A stretch of 64,000 nucleotides of DNA from Parus major (lineage: Eukaryota; Chordata; Aves; Passeriformes; Paridae). The stretch is from contig NC_031781.1 in the NCBI RefSeq assembly GCF_001522545.3, positions 7,170,911 through 7,234,910 on the forward strand, read 5' to 3'. The translations under genes were made by a program, and so were the position numbers. The notes under the pieces were generated by a model that did not search any database, was not told the DNA's origin, and worked only from the letters and a program-made list of their open reading frames with translations. Shown here piece after piece: positions 51,501 through 62,600 of this stretch (its first letter is position 1; each line of letters starts with the position of its first letter).

Positions 51501-52447
51501 ATAGTGTATCAAGGTAGTTGAATAAAAATACACTGGATGTTCTATTGTCTGAGGAATTGAAAAAATGGCTAAATAAGGATAGGAAGATGCTCTTTGCATG
51601 GCAAAAGATACATACTGAACCTGTAGAAAAAGCCTACATTAGCAGCAAGGTTATGCTAAGAGAGGATGTTTGTATAACCACATGAAGGATTTAAAGGTAC
51701 ATTTATTGCATTCAGTGGATGCAATCAGCTGTGTAATAAGCATATTGTTAAACAGACCAGTATTTTTATTTAAATAAGTACAATGCTAAATTTGGGCATT
51801 GTTGGGCCTCATCAAGCGTCTCATTGCTCTCAAGGAATCTCCCACAGTTCCACTTGGTACAAAGATGTAAACTTAGAGGAAATTCTTTAGCAGAAAGAGC
51901 TGCCTTCTGTGTCTCAAGCTGAACTGGAAATAACAGAGATCCTTTAAGATGGGAAGATGTAACTATCACATATGACAGGTTACTGTTGCTCACTGTAGCT
52001 GCACTTTCCTCACCTTTATGTGGCTCTTTAACAACAAGTGAGGAAAACTGTGCACTCCTGGGAATAGGGGAATTTATGATATTCCAGCACCCCTTTGCCC
52101 TGGCCCATGTTCTGTATTGCCACATGCTAAGGCATCTCATACATAGCTATATTATATATGTATATATATATATATAATGACTGACTCTGTCACACACCCT
52201 GTGCCCTGGACAGCAGAGTTTCTGACAGTGTAAAATTGTGCTCTATGCTGAATTCATCACAATGACAGGTTCTCATTTGCACAAAATGTCAAGGATCTTT
52301 GCCTATGTTACAGCATATGTGTGGATAAAGGTTGTGCTGTGTTTGGATATCCAGGTGCCCTGGATAGCTGAATTATTGCCTGATTTTTTGTTCAAGGGTT
52401 TACTGGGACCATGCTAATTAGTATTTCTTTCTCATTTACTTTTACAG
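48590..52447 (+). other. CACNA2D3: CACNA2D3 intron (3,858 nt)
   Basis: This intron is AT-rich, with a T run at about 51475-51490 and a TA microsatellite at 52148-52178. Slightly GC-richer patches at about 49630-49830 and 50280-50460 carry no recognisable gene or repeat family. Confidence 0.85.
52148..52178. repeat. TA microsatellite
   Basis: The tract consists of (TA)n with single interruptions, including TATATG. It is a simple repeat, probably polymorphic. Confidence 0.85.
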
Positions 52448-52522
52448 TTAGGTATTCATGGATATGCTTTTGCAATTACAAACAATGGATATATTTTGAC
52501 TCATCCAGAACTTAGGCCTTTG
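52448..52522 (+). CDS. CACNA2D3: CACNA2D3 exon: Cache-region, [18 protein letters not shown] (75 nt)
   Basis: The exon encodes [20 protein letters not shown] followed by ELRPL, 25 codons in phase 0 at both ends. The [19 protein letters not shown] block is the strand-turn-strand motif shared by all alpha2delta subunits (GYYFAIDPNGYVLLHPNLQ in alpha2delta-1) and by Cache-domain sensors. The Asn-Asn-Gly turn replaces Asp-Pro-Asn-Gly and is typical of paralogue 3. Human has LRLL where this sequence has LRPL, as I recall. The acceptor is ACTTTTACAG and the donor is TTG|GTAAGA. The 10.5-kb intron that follows carries the minisatellite. Confidence 0.96.
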
Positions 52523-54706
52523 GTAAGAATGCTCTTTACTGATCTATTTTATTTAGCTGTATGTGTTGCATTTGTTTTTTTTTTTTCCCTAGTGTGAATA
52601 GCCTTCATTAAAAATTAAGTAAAATGGAATTTACCTCTGGAAACAACAGTTAGCATGAAAAAAAAACCCTAGGAAAATAAATAGACAAGCTGCTTCTGCA
52701 AAACATGCAGACGTCCATTACTGCAAAATAGCAAAGCCAAAAATTGCTATAATTATGTTCATTTTACATTGAAATGGAATGTTGGAATGCTCTAGTGTTG
52801 TGTAATAACCCCTATTTGTCATGCTAAAGTGTTAAAGTTAATTTAATATATGTGCAGAAATTTCAGTAAAGCATATTTTTAAGCAAAATAGGAGCACTAG
52901 GGATTTTCTGTACTAAAAGAGAAATAGCAGCAAATTTTACCTTTAGTTTCCCTTATCACCATGTTTGCACTAATCACAGCAAGAAAAATAAAGTTACTGT
53001 TTTGCAAATGTTTATCAAGTTAACACCCCAGAGGGCTGGTACATTCCTGGTTGCATCATTGTTTAGGAACAGCACTGTCAAGTGTTCCATCACCACTGGC
53101 TCCTAGCAAAGCACTGGCATTAATGGTTCCACTGCTGTGTCCACATGGCTGCCACATGTGTTCCTCATGCTGCAACTCCTGGCAACCTCCAATTTCAACA
53201 ATATTTCAGTAGAAAACAGAAATATTAACCGGGTGGATAATTTAATTTGAAAATAAAATTATTGACAAGCTTGATTTATTAAGTCATTAGCATATCTCAA
53301 GTCTTCACCAGGCAAAATAATTTGTCTTTCTAAGATTCGGGCTAGGAATTACACACTAAATTAACATTTATATTTGCACTTAGTTTGGTTTTTAACTGGA
53401 GTAGAACTTAATGAAAAGTGCAACAAGGAAGCTTTAACGGGTGAATCTGACATCCCAGGTTTGCAAGCCACAGGAATGTATTTGAAAGTTCTCCCACTAC
53501 ATCACAGGAGTTTGATAACTCTTGTCTTTGCTGTAGTGTCCCTTTCTCTTTGGGAAAATTACTTATTTCAAAATTATTAGTATTTATTCACTATATAATA
53601 GTTATTTTATAAAACAGAAGGTAGTGAGGTCCAGGAACTCTGGATAGCTCTAAGTTAGGTGGACAGAGGGTCTTACCCTCCTCCTAATTTCTGATGTTTT
53701 GCTTTAGTGAGGCAAAAGCTGGTTTGCTTTACTATCCCTCACCAAATGTACATCTTGAAGGCACTTACTTCATTACCTTATACATCGGAATCTCTTTTTA
53801 AAATCAAAATGTTGGTCAGTAGCCCATAAGCTGTCAGCTAGGGGAACTTATTGTGATATATTCATAGTCTGTTCATTTTGGGTTTTTGGAAGAGTCATTT
53901 TTACCTCTGGGTTCTGTCAGTGGTGGGTAATGAGAGTCTCCTGTTGACTTCAGTGGAGTTTTTGAGAGTGAAGTGATTGCTGGCCTGGGCCCTTGGTTTA
54001 ATATTGCAGGCCAAATCCTGATACCATTGCAAAATTCCACAAAATTTGCGACAATATCTATGTGAAAATAGGCCTGTAGATCTGGAATTAGATAATTCAC
54101 AAAATATACTCTCCAGAAGTATTTCTGTCTTAGATTTACATTCAAAGTCTCATTGATTACTGACTTGATCCACTCTGGTTTATCCTGTGGTTATATTTTC
54201 TGGCAGTGATGTAAAACTAGAATATTACTGAATTCCTGAGTTCCTAACCCCCTATCTATTAGCTCTGGAGCTGATGTACTGCTTTTTAAGGCATTGTCTT
54301 GTGGGACACAGAGCAGAGAGGCAGGATAGCAAACAGCACAGAACACTTCCCGCTACACCAGATTTTTATCTAACACTGTGCAGTGTGTGTAGTCATTCAG
54401 CCGGCTGCATTTTTGTGCTGATTATTCTGTTGGGTTTATACTTAAAAATGCTTTTTGGGGGGATTTCGCCTCCTGATTCTGCTGTTTTTTTGAATAAATT
54501 TGGCTTTCGGTGAGGCTGGCGGGTTGGGTGCTCACGGCAGGGATTGCAGGGAGGGGAGGAAGGTGCTCCCTAGTGCTCAGCGGGGCTGGCTGAGGCGGCT
54601 GCAGCGGCACCTTCCACCAGTGCCACAGAGGGACCAGAGAGAACCTTTCCCTTCAGGCATCAGTAGGGCCATGAGTGGTGGCACACAAACCAACAACAGA
54701 GCGCGG

Positions 54707-55022
54707 CAGCGGGGCTGGGGATCCCGGGCAGCGGGGCTGGGGATCCCGGACAGCGGCTCTGGGGATCCCGGGCAGCGGGGCTGGGGATCCCGGGCAGCGG
54801 GGCTATGGATCCCGGGCAGCGGCTCTGGGGATCCCGGGCAGCGGGGCTGGGGATCCCGGGCAGCGGGGCTATGGATCCCGGGCAGCGGNGCAGCGGGGCT
54901 ATGGATCCCGGGCAGCGGCTCTGGGGATCCCGGGCAGCGGGGCTGGGGATCCCGGGCAGCGGGGCTATGGATCCCGGGCAGCGGGGCTGGGGATCCCGGG
55001 CAGCGGCTCTGAGGCCCGCGGG
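54707..55022. repeat. 22-bp GC-rich minisatellite with 66-bp higher-order period
   Basis: Fourteen full 22-bp units begin with CAGCGG and end in GGATCCCGGG or a close variant, plus one 8-nt remnant. Three unit types occur: A (GGGGCTGGGG core), B (GGCTCTGGGG core) and C (GGGGCTATGG core). From 54707 the order is A A B A C B A C, then the remnant containing N at 54889, then C B A C A and a degenerate B. B-A-C therefore recurs as a 66-bp unit. All six frames are open across it because the unit has no stop codon, so the long ORFs here are artefacts of composition. Confidence 0.95.
54889..54889. other. Undetermined base (N) inside the minisatellite
   Basis: A single N sits in an 8-nt broken repeat unit (CAGCGGNG) where a full 22-bp unit is expected. 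It most likely marks a collapsed or unresolved stretch of the array in the assembly. Confidence 0.95.
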
Positions 55023-55165
55023 CCTTTCCCGCCCGCTGCCCGTGGGCCCGCGGCTGCAGCGTGGGGCGGCGGCCGGCAGGGGGCGCCACAGCCCCGCCCA
55101 GGCTCGGGGCCCGCGGTGCTTCGGGGTCCACCTGGGCACCCGCCCGCCCTCCGCGCCTCTCGCCC
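54980..55165. promoter_or_regulatory. CpG-rich block (candidate intronic CpG island)
   Basis: Directly after the minisatellite, about 185 bp are very rich in G, C and CpG (GCCCGCGGGCC, GGGGCGGCGGCCGG, CCCGCCCGCCCTCCGCGCC). GC-box cores are present at about 55063-55069 (GGGGCGG) and 55094-55099 (CCCGCC-type). The surroundings are AT-rich, so the contrast is sharp. It could be an alternative promoter, the promoter of an unannotated lncRNA, or merely a GC-rich byproduct of the repeat. No splice donor or ORF I trust is attached. Confidence 0.4.
55073..55087 (+). promoter_or_regulatory. CTCF-like binding motif
   Basis: The 15-mer CCGGCAGGGGGCGCC fits the core CTCF consensus (CC-x-x-CAGGGGGCGC), including the invariant CAG-GGGGC-GC block. 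Its place inside a CpG-rich block would make binding methylation-sensitive. Occupancy cannot be judged from sequence. Confidence 0.45.
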
Positions 55166-55210
55166 TCTTAAACATTCGCTTAATTTTACTTGAATTTTTA
55201 GTTTAATTAT

Positions 55211-55254
55211 TTTCCTCCTCTCTTTCTTTCTCTCTCTCATTCTTTCTCTCTCTC

Positions 55255-55283
<29 letters not shown>
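55211..55283. repeat. CT-rich tract followed by T27
   Basis: A homopyrimidine stretch (CTTTCTTTCTCTCTCTC-like, with one AT interruption) leads into 27 consecutive T at 55257-55283. The complementary strand is purine-only apart from that break, so triplex-forming potential exists. A second T run follows at about 55350-55363. Confidence 0.9.
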
Positions 55284-55287
<4 letters not shown>

Positions 55288-55714
55288 ATGCCATTTTCAA
55301 GTCTTCTTTCCTATCCCAATGGCAAATCTGTAGACTGTAGCTGATGGAATTTTTTTTTTTTTTATTATTATTTTTTTTATTTAAATACTATTGTATCAGA
55401 ATGCTCCTCTATACTGACTTTGACTAAAAGTCTATATTTTTACAGAGTTGTATTTTATTTTCCATGAGAGAATATTTTCAGTTGTGTGATGTAATCTGAA
55501 ATTTTATATTCCGTTGAAAACCACGACCAACTGCTAATAAAAAAAAATAATAAATTTTTTGGGAGTTCAAAAGTGAATTTACAGATTTTTCTTGACTTGG
55601 TGCAGAGGCTTCTTACCTGTATTGAAATGTGAGCGTGAGGACACAGTCTTTCTCATTTGTGATCATGGCAGATTTAATCTGTTTTTCAGGAGCCTCTTAA
55701 CTGGGCCAGGTGTT

Positions 55715-55945
55715 ACACTGTTAGATTTTAAAATGAAAATATGTCATGGTGATGACGTTGCCGTTTGCCAGAGAAATGAGTTTACTGATTGCAAAGGAAG
55801 AATGAGAAACGGGATAAATACGTTTTATCCCTTAGATATGCCCTTAGAAACAAGCACCACATTAATTGTGGCTGACTGGTCATTGCTGCAACTATCACCC
55901 TGCAGGCTGTTCAAGGCTGGTGCCAGGGGAAAACTGCTGTCTTAG
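55715..55945. promoter_or_regulatory. Candidate conserved non-coding element
   Basis: This is a complex, non-repetitive block with a CRE-like GATGACGTTGCC and an inverted GATAAATACGTTTTATC motif, an imperfect palindrome. A + strand frame is open from 55592 to 55945 but shows no family signature, so I read the block as possible regulatory DNA rather than coding. This is inference only. Confidence 0.2.
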
Positions 55946-56999
55946 GGAAGTGTAGCAGGATTGCAGAGAAATTAAGGAATGTCCCTGGAAGATGAATGTC
56001 TGACACAGTCACAGATCCCCACCATGGTGACCCTTATCTGGTATTAGGGGTTTGTGCTGTTGCCTCTCAGCCCTAATGTTTGTGTGGTTTTCAATAAATA
56101 ATAGCAAGGTTGCTACCAGTTTTTCTGAGGTCCGTGGCTTTTTTGATTCATAGCTAGCAATGGGATTTGTATTTTTGTTCAGGGAGTGGAACTGGGTTGG
56201 GTTTTTTTCAGTAATTACTAGGTTCATTTAGAGTAGAATACTCAGAGTTCCTGAACAAGGAGCATGAGTTTCTTAATTAAAGAAAATATGCATTTAAAGA
56301 CAAATGCATATGTTCTTGAATAAAGTTGCATCTTTTATTTATATTCTACCATTATTAAAAATAAATCTGAGGTTAAAAATGTGTTCTGATTTATGAATTA
56401 ATTTAATAATATCCCTGATTACTGAAGATTTTGTAATATTTCTGGTTTTAAATCAAAATCCTCTGTCTCTAAGAAGATTGGGACATTTATTCTTACTCAG
56501 TATAAGCTATGGAAGGCTTGTAATGGGGTTTATGAATGGTTGTTTGTGAATGCTCTTACACTGTAAATTAATTCAGTTGATGCCTTGCTTCCTATAGAAG
56601 GATACACATTTTTAATTTGATCAGTCTTGATTGGGAAAGTTACAGCTAGAAATTAAAGCCTTTATACAATATTGAAATGCCCTCACCAAAATATGTTGGT
56701 GGTTGAGGTGCCTGAGTAAGTTCCCATTTCAGCCTTAGAATGTGAACTGTCACCATGTGTTGTGTTAAGCCGAAGGACCTGGGGTGTTGGAAGATTCTAG
56801 ATCAGTATTAAGTCTTTTGTAGCTGTAAATTTTGAGAAAATTTGTTTCTTCTAATATAGAAAAACAGAGAAATCTGAGTGTCAGGGGAAACATTAATGCC
56901 CCACTTAAGCAGTGTTAGCCTTTCAGAAGCAGCAAATCTCATTTCTCTCTGGGGAGTCCTGCCTGGAACGTAAGATAACCTACACTTACCCTTGCTTTA

Positions 57000-57340
57000 T
57001 TCATTGACTCCATAAAACTCTACAGCTGTAGCTGACAGCAGAATATTTAAATGATTTGAGCAGTGTAAATGCCTCACGTTCATTTAAATAACTGAAGAAT
57101 TCAATCACTTGAATGCCAATGATTATTCCTATTGGAGTTTACATTTCAAAAAAGACAGCCCATCTGAATCCCTGTGAGAGCATTAAATTGCTAGCTAATT
57201 AGAAGTGCAAAATTACATATATTTAAAAGATAATTAAAGGTTTGAAGGCTGTTGAATAACTGGTCGTACATATAAATGAATCGCTGAAAATTTGTTAGCA
57301 ATATGCGAAGCTTTCTTTTATTCTTTGCTTTCAGCTTTGA
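57000..57340. promoter_or_regulatory. Candidate conserved non-coding element (TAATTA sites)
   Basis: This AT-rich but complex block has TAATTA at 57196-57201 and 57231-57236. It contains TAGCTAATTAGAA at 57192-57204, the same 13-mer as at 4475-4487. No ORF is present. Homeodomain-bound intronic enhancers have this look, but the role is inferred. Confidence 0.22.
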
Positions 57341-58515
57341 AGTTAGGTATAACTGAGCTCATGGGTTTAAGTCTGGTAGTATTAAGATAAAGGCAGATGT
57401 TTTTAATTATTTCTACTCAAACCCCAAATAATTATAAGCAGCTGCCAGTTTTACATAATCCCAAATGATAAATCCCAAGAATGCAAATAAAATCCCAAAT
57501 AAAGGGGTTGTTTTCTTCAGTGGAGTAAATCACATCCATGTTGCTGTGATAATTAACTGCAATCCACCTGAGAATGTGTGCTCAGAGATGAACTTCTTGG
57601 CCAGGCTCAAGGTGTGGGACCTAAAGCTGGAGTTTGGTATTGACTTTTACTTCACCCTGTATATTTCCATATTGCTTTATCATTTTAAACATTACTGCAC
57701 CATTTGAAAAGAGAACACACATTAGGAGGGGAAGTAGACAAGGTTGGTTAAATACCTGTGGTGTAAGAACTATTTTCTTCTATCGTTTTGTCAGATGGTT
57801 CTCCTGTGTACATGGCACATCTAATAGCTCCTTCTTTTTCTCTGCCTGGAAATTTAGAACTAAGTTATTCTCTTTTCCCTAGCAAATGACTTGACTCCTG
57901 TTTTCAGCTTTTCTCTGCAGTATTTCTGCAAATTTTATAGTGCAACAACTCTTCATTGCCATCTGTCATGGAGAACCCATCCAGAATAACTGTTTTTTAC
58001 TACCAACCATAACCTAGGAACTTCCAGATTAACATCTTAAATAATAGGTTGGTCATGAAAACCTGTCTTTGCACAGGGAAGTTCTTTTTCCTATTTTCCT
58101 GAGAGAATCAAGGTATCACCTTTTCTTAATATTAAACTAAGGAGGTGTGTGTAGAAAGAAACTTTGGTTTTTGACTGAACAGCTTTTAGTGTTCTACAGA
58201 TTCAAGGCTAAGTGCAGGTCAGTAAGAGATCATTTGAGGTTGCAAACTGGATGGAAACCATGAAATTAAAGTATCAGAAATGACAAATCAGGATCATGTG
58301 AGCAGAGAAAAGAAGTATTCCAAATGAAATAAAGAGCTTAAAGGCCAAGCAGCAGTGATTTAGATTAAAATGCTGCTTCACATGTATCCCCAGGCAGAAT
58401 GTTTTGGAGCTGAGTAGCATGTGGAGAATGAAAGCTCAGTCACTGTGGGTGATGTTGTATTATCAGGTTATAAGCAGGTGAAGCAAGGAAAGGGATTTTT
58501 TCACTACTATTGTAG

Positions 58516-58562
58516 TTTGGTTTGTTTGTTTGGGGTTTTTTGTTGTTTTGTTTGTTTTTAAA
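58516..58562. repeat. G/T-rich low-complexity tract
   Basis: GTTT units are repeated with short G and T runs. It is simple sequence without a recognisable element. Confidence 0.6.
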
Positions 58563-59338
58563 TCACACTTCCCCCTCGCACAGTCCCCACAGTGGGAGCA
58601 GCGGGACAGAACAACAGCTTGTGCTGGGGGAGCTGGTGAAGGTTGTATTGACCATGGGAAGTCAGGTCTGATGCAGTTTCCACCCCAAAAGCTGCAGGTT
58701 TTGCATGACAGTCAAAGCCACCCCAGACAATAAACAGGTGGTAGCTTTAGTGTGCAGAGTCTGAGAGAAGGGATGGAGCTGAATAACTGCCCAGACCAGG
58801 AATTGCAATACATACAGCATATACAATCTCTGCCTGTTTATTTTAAACTGCATGGAAAAGTGTGTAATTTTAGTTAATTTTGCTTTTCCTCTGATATTTG
58901 TTCATTCAAGCTTTTCAATCAGACTTTGTAGATAAGTATACTTTTGCAGGATGGCTTAGTGCAAGTTACAGTTATAGAAACAATTATATTACATATTTTG
59001 TTATGAAAAACTCAAGCTCAGCAAAATATTTTTGCATAAATACACTTGTCTCCTCTAAACAAAATAAAAAGGGGTCATTCTCAAAGCCTGATGATATTAA
59101 TAAACCCAATGAGTATAATACATTATCGAAATTTTGAAATACTCTTCATCAAAAAGATGAAACTTTGTTGAATGATTCTATGTTTTAAGATTGGAGGAGT
59201 TTTTTTCAGTAACTAATTCCTTACTTTTGTACACATCAGTAGTGTGGCAATGGAGAGCTGTTCCTTGAAGTTATTTTACCTCTCTAGGTTTTGGTTGTGT
59301 TTTAGTAGGTGCTTTCTTACCACAATATTTTCTCACAG

Positions 59339-59500
59339 ACGATCCCACATTTTGTCTTAGCAAGTTCACTAAAATCTGGTGATGCTTCCAAGGCTGCTAT
59401 CACAGCAACTTTGCCTCTGCCACCTCCCCGTTATCCAGATGGAGCACGTCTGAGAAATTCCAATCACCTTAGACCCAAGATTGCAGCTGTTAAGGAGTAG
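59339..59500 (+). other. Coding-looking segment: possible alternative last exon or retrocopy end (unproven)
   Basis: Behind a good acceptor (TATTTTCTCACAG, ending 59338) a 53-codon frame runs to TAG at 59498-59500. Its peptide includes SLKSGDASKAAITATLPLPP and PRYPDGARLRNSNHLRPKIA. I do not recognise the family. The codons are varied and the composition is less AT-biased than the flanks, which looks coding. The acceptor is in phase 0 with the exon ending at 52522, so splicing would give a truncated alpha2delta-3. Alternatively, the A13 run at 59593-59605, about 92 nt past the stop, suggests the 3' end of a processed pseudogene. An AATAAA lies at 60274-60279. Chance cannot be excluded. Confidence 0.25.
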
Positions 59501-59592
59501 CCTGCTCTGTCCTTGATCAGATTGCTACACTCTGACTCCATAAACACGTGGCTGGTCATATTCAATGCAGATGGTTTGGGACTGCTTGTGTT

Positions 59593-59605
59593 AAAAAAAA
59601 AAAAA
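59593..59605. repeat. Poly(A) run downstream of the coding-looking segment
   Basis: Thirteen A residues follow TGTGTT. This could be a genomic retrocopy tail or simple sequence. No target-site duplication was established. Confidence 0.6.
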
Positions 59606-62600
59606 GAAAATCAAAGCAAAGTTTTTAATAATGGCACATGTAAATGGTTGTGTACAGGGTGGTGAAAAAATGTGGTTCAGTCTTTAAGCAACACACGTCA
59701 CACGTTGTTTGAATCACCCAGTGCTGTAAGGGTCTGGCCTCATCTCAAACAAAAGATACTGAGTAAGATATAGCTCATTCTAATGGAAAAAACAAATTAT
59801 GTGTTTTTCTCACAAACAACAAGTTAGAACTATCCTGTAGTTTTGAGTGGACCAAAAGTTTCTTCTTTTGCAGTCCAGATATTTAACACTTTTCAGTGTC
59901 TATTTTTTTCCTCCCTGGGGTTAACTGCTATATAATACCACCTCATATTTTATACTAGCCAAAGATTAACAGCACACATTTTAAATCTAGCTCTTTTTCT
60001 CCTGTACTTAAATCAGAGTAATTTGGTAGAATTCCTAGTTTCTATCTTTCCCTATGGGTCCCTTAATGATTTTTTTCAATGCTTTATAGTAATCTCGCAG
60101 ATGGGTTTGGCATCAGGCTTCAATCAGCATTTTATACTTTACCCAGGAAATCAGAGATAAAAGGTTGGATTAGGTTTGCTACGGGAGAAGAAGATATAGA
60201 TGAATGATATTTTTAAAACCTCGGGAATTGCTTCAGTGTCCATTAATAACTTTTACCAAGAAATTAGTCAAGCAATAAAACCAGAAAGAAGCTAGAGAAG
60301 AATAGACATTTTAACATTACTTTTATGAAGTATTTTTTATCTGATCTGCTTGCATTGATGTTTGATGTTTGATGCCCTGGTTACATAAGCATAATGTAAA
60401 TTTACTGCTGAGAATAAAGTGATATCTTTGTGAAGAATAAGTACAAATAAGTTTTGTATCCCATCCTTCCTGCAAGCTGGTTTTGTTTTCTCTGTTGTCC
60501 TTTTCTGAGTTATTGAATTCCTGTGTAGGCAATTAAAGAGTAGCCCCTAAAGTGTGATTGCTGAATAAGGAGTTAGACACCTCAATACTTTATTAGTTCC
60601 TGTCCTAAATGCATTTAAGTGCATTTGCCATTCCTTTGAATGCTTATAGAGCCTAACTCTTGCTTGACCATTGGGGTTTTGGCTTTGTGACTTGTATAAA
60701 TTTTTAAGACATGAATGCTTCAGATTCTTTTCTGCAGAACTTTTTTGGGTATTTTATCCAGATCTTCATTTGTTTGCTTTTGGGTTTTGTTTTTTGCTGT
60801 CTGAGTGTAAGGTGTGGAATCTATATGATTAAAATAAATACAAACTCCATAATCAGTATGATGCTAATGGTTTGCCTTGGGCTTGAAGCCTACTTCTGCT
60901 GTCAGACACACAAGATGAACTTCTCTTGGCCTAAGGATCTGCACATGTCTGAGGATGCAGTATAGCCCAGAAGCTCTTCAACATCTGTGAGGGAGGATGT
61001 AATTAAACATTGGAATCAGTACAGGAGCTGTTTGCTCTACTCAAATGATCCCAGCTAATGTCTCTGTAACACTGTTCCGCTCTCAGCATTTCAGAGCTTG
61101 ACTGTAACCATTTCTGTACTAGAATGACTAAATCAAATCAAAGATTTATTCAGTTAATTGGTGCAGCCACAGAGAATAGATGTAGTTACTCCCTGTAAAG
61201 ATTAAAGATAATATTGATATAGCTGCAGTCATAGTGAAAGGCTTGCAAAACATAGCTACAGAAATCAAGCCCTGGCAATGACTGGGATGTTATCCTCTCA
61301 TATGTTATTCTTCTGAGATTTAATTAGATTGCCTGCAAATTTTGTACTTCAGTATTTGGCTATAGTTATCTCTCTGGCTATCAGGGCTGTCACATAGCAA
61401 GAATTAATTGTAGAACTGAGCTGCCTGAATTCAAAGTCTGGGGTGTGCTAAAAGCAGAAGTTCTTTGCATCTCTCTACCCGTCTGTCGAATAGTAGTAGA
61501 TGAGAATTAGACAACCTTGTTACAAGAATTGTGTTTTTTAGCAGAGGGCAAGAAAAGTGCATGAAAATACTTTTCAATTGCATCTTTATCACTTCTCAGA
61601 ACTTACACCAATCACTGGGATTTTTTTTATTCAAAAGACGAGAGTTGACTCGGGATTTTATCCCATAGAATTTCCTGAAAGAACTGTCTTTAAGAAAATA
61701 TAGGGTATCCAATTCTTTATGAGGAAAAATTAAGGAAGCTCAGTGAAGCCTGTACTAGGAGAAACTTTACAGTGCTACCAATATCTCAAAATCTCTTTGT
61801 GATTATGATATTGTGGTCAAGATTTGTAAAATTTTGCTGTTCAGGAAGATTTTTGTTGTTCCTATTTTTAAGTAATGTCTACAAAAGCAACTGTGGGATT
61901 TATATGAGAATTTTTAATTCAGAGAGGAAAAAGTCAGGATGGAAATAACCTTCTTAGTGCTCAGAGAGCAAGGCTTTCCCTTGGTCTTTGTGTAATCTGC
62001 AGAACATGATTGAAAGTGCCTGCAGCACTGGCTGTGGTGATGAATGGCTTGTCTCAAACACTGACAGGTTTGGTTTATGGTCTACTTGGTCTGGCCTGAG
62101 GGAGGAGAATCAGCCATATATATTGCCTTATAGGTACAGCTTCTATCCTCTGCTGAGTAGTCACAAAAGCAGTTTGGGGATATTTCACAGCATCACAATG
62201 TCTCCTGTCATACCTCATAAACAGACTTGTGGTTTCTCTTGATCAAAGACCGGATTTCATGTTATGCTGATTCTCTCCCAAATTTACTTTTTTTTCAAGT
62301 GTACTCTCCTAATTTTACTTAACCAGTCAGATTCTTTATTCATAGGTCTTCCTAAGCACTCCTTTCTTCCACTGAGCCAGGTTTGTGTGGTTGCACTAAT
62401 AGGCTGATTTTGAATGTTCAGCAGAGGGCAGAATTTCCCACGTTATAAACACCTCAGTGTCAAATTAATTTGTCACAAGAATGTTTATTTTAAATGTGTG
62501 ATTTACAGTGTAACAGTGAGTAGTGATAAAACACCCTACATTATCATTATTACTATGTTACTTTTCCCCATGAAGTTGTAGATAAAATGAAATATCAGCA

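Noticed and set aside
51766..52140. 124-codon minus-strand ORF
   Set aside because: No family signature, no splice or promoter context, and ordinary intron composition. It is best explained by chance.
54500..55240. Several overlapping 130-184 codon ORFs on both strands, rich in Gly, Pro, Arg and Ser repeats
   Set aside because: They are produced by the 22-bp stop-free minisatellite, which is open in all six frames. The peptide repeat of 22 residues follows directly from the DNA period, and the N interrupts all of them.
60711..60965. 84-codon hydrophobic ORF resembling a small membrane protein
   Set aside because: The hydrophobicity follows from T-rich sequence. There is no start context, no family match and no transcript evidence.
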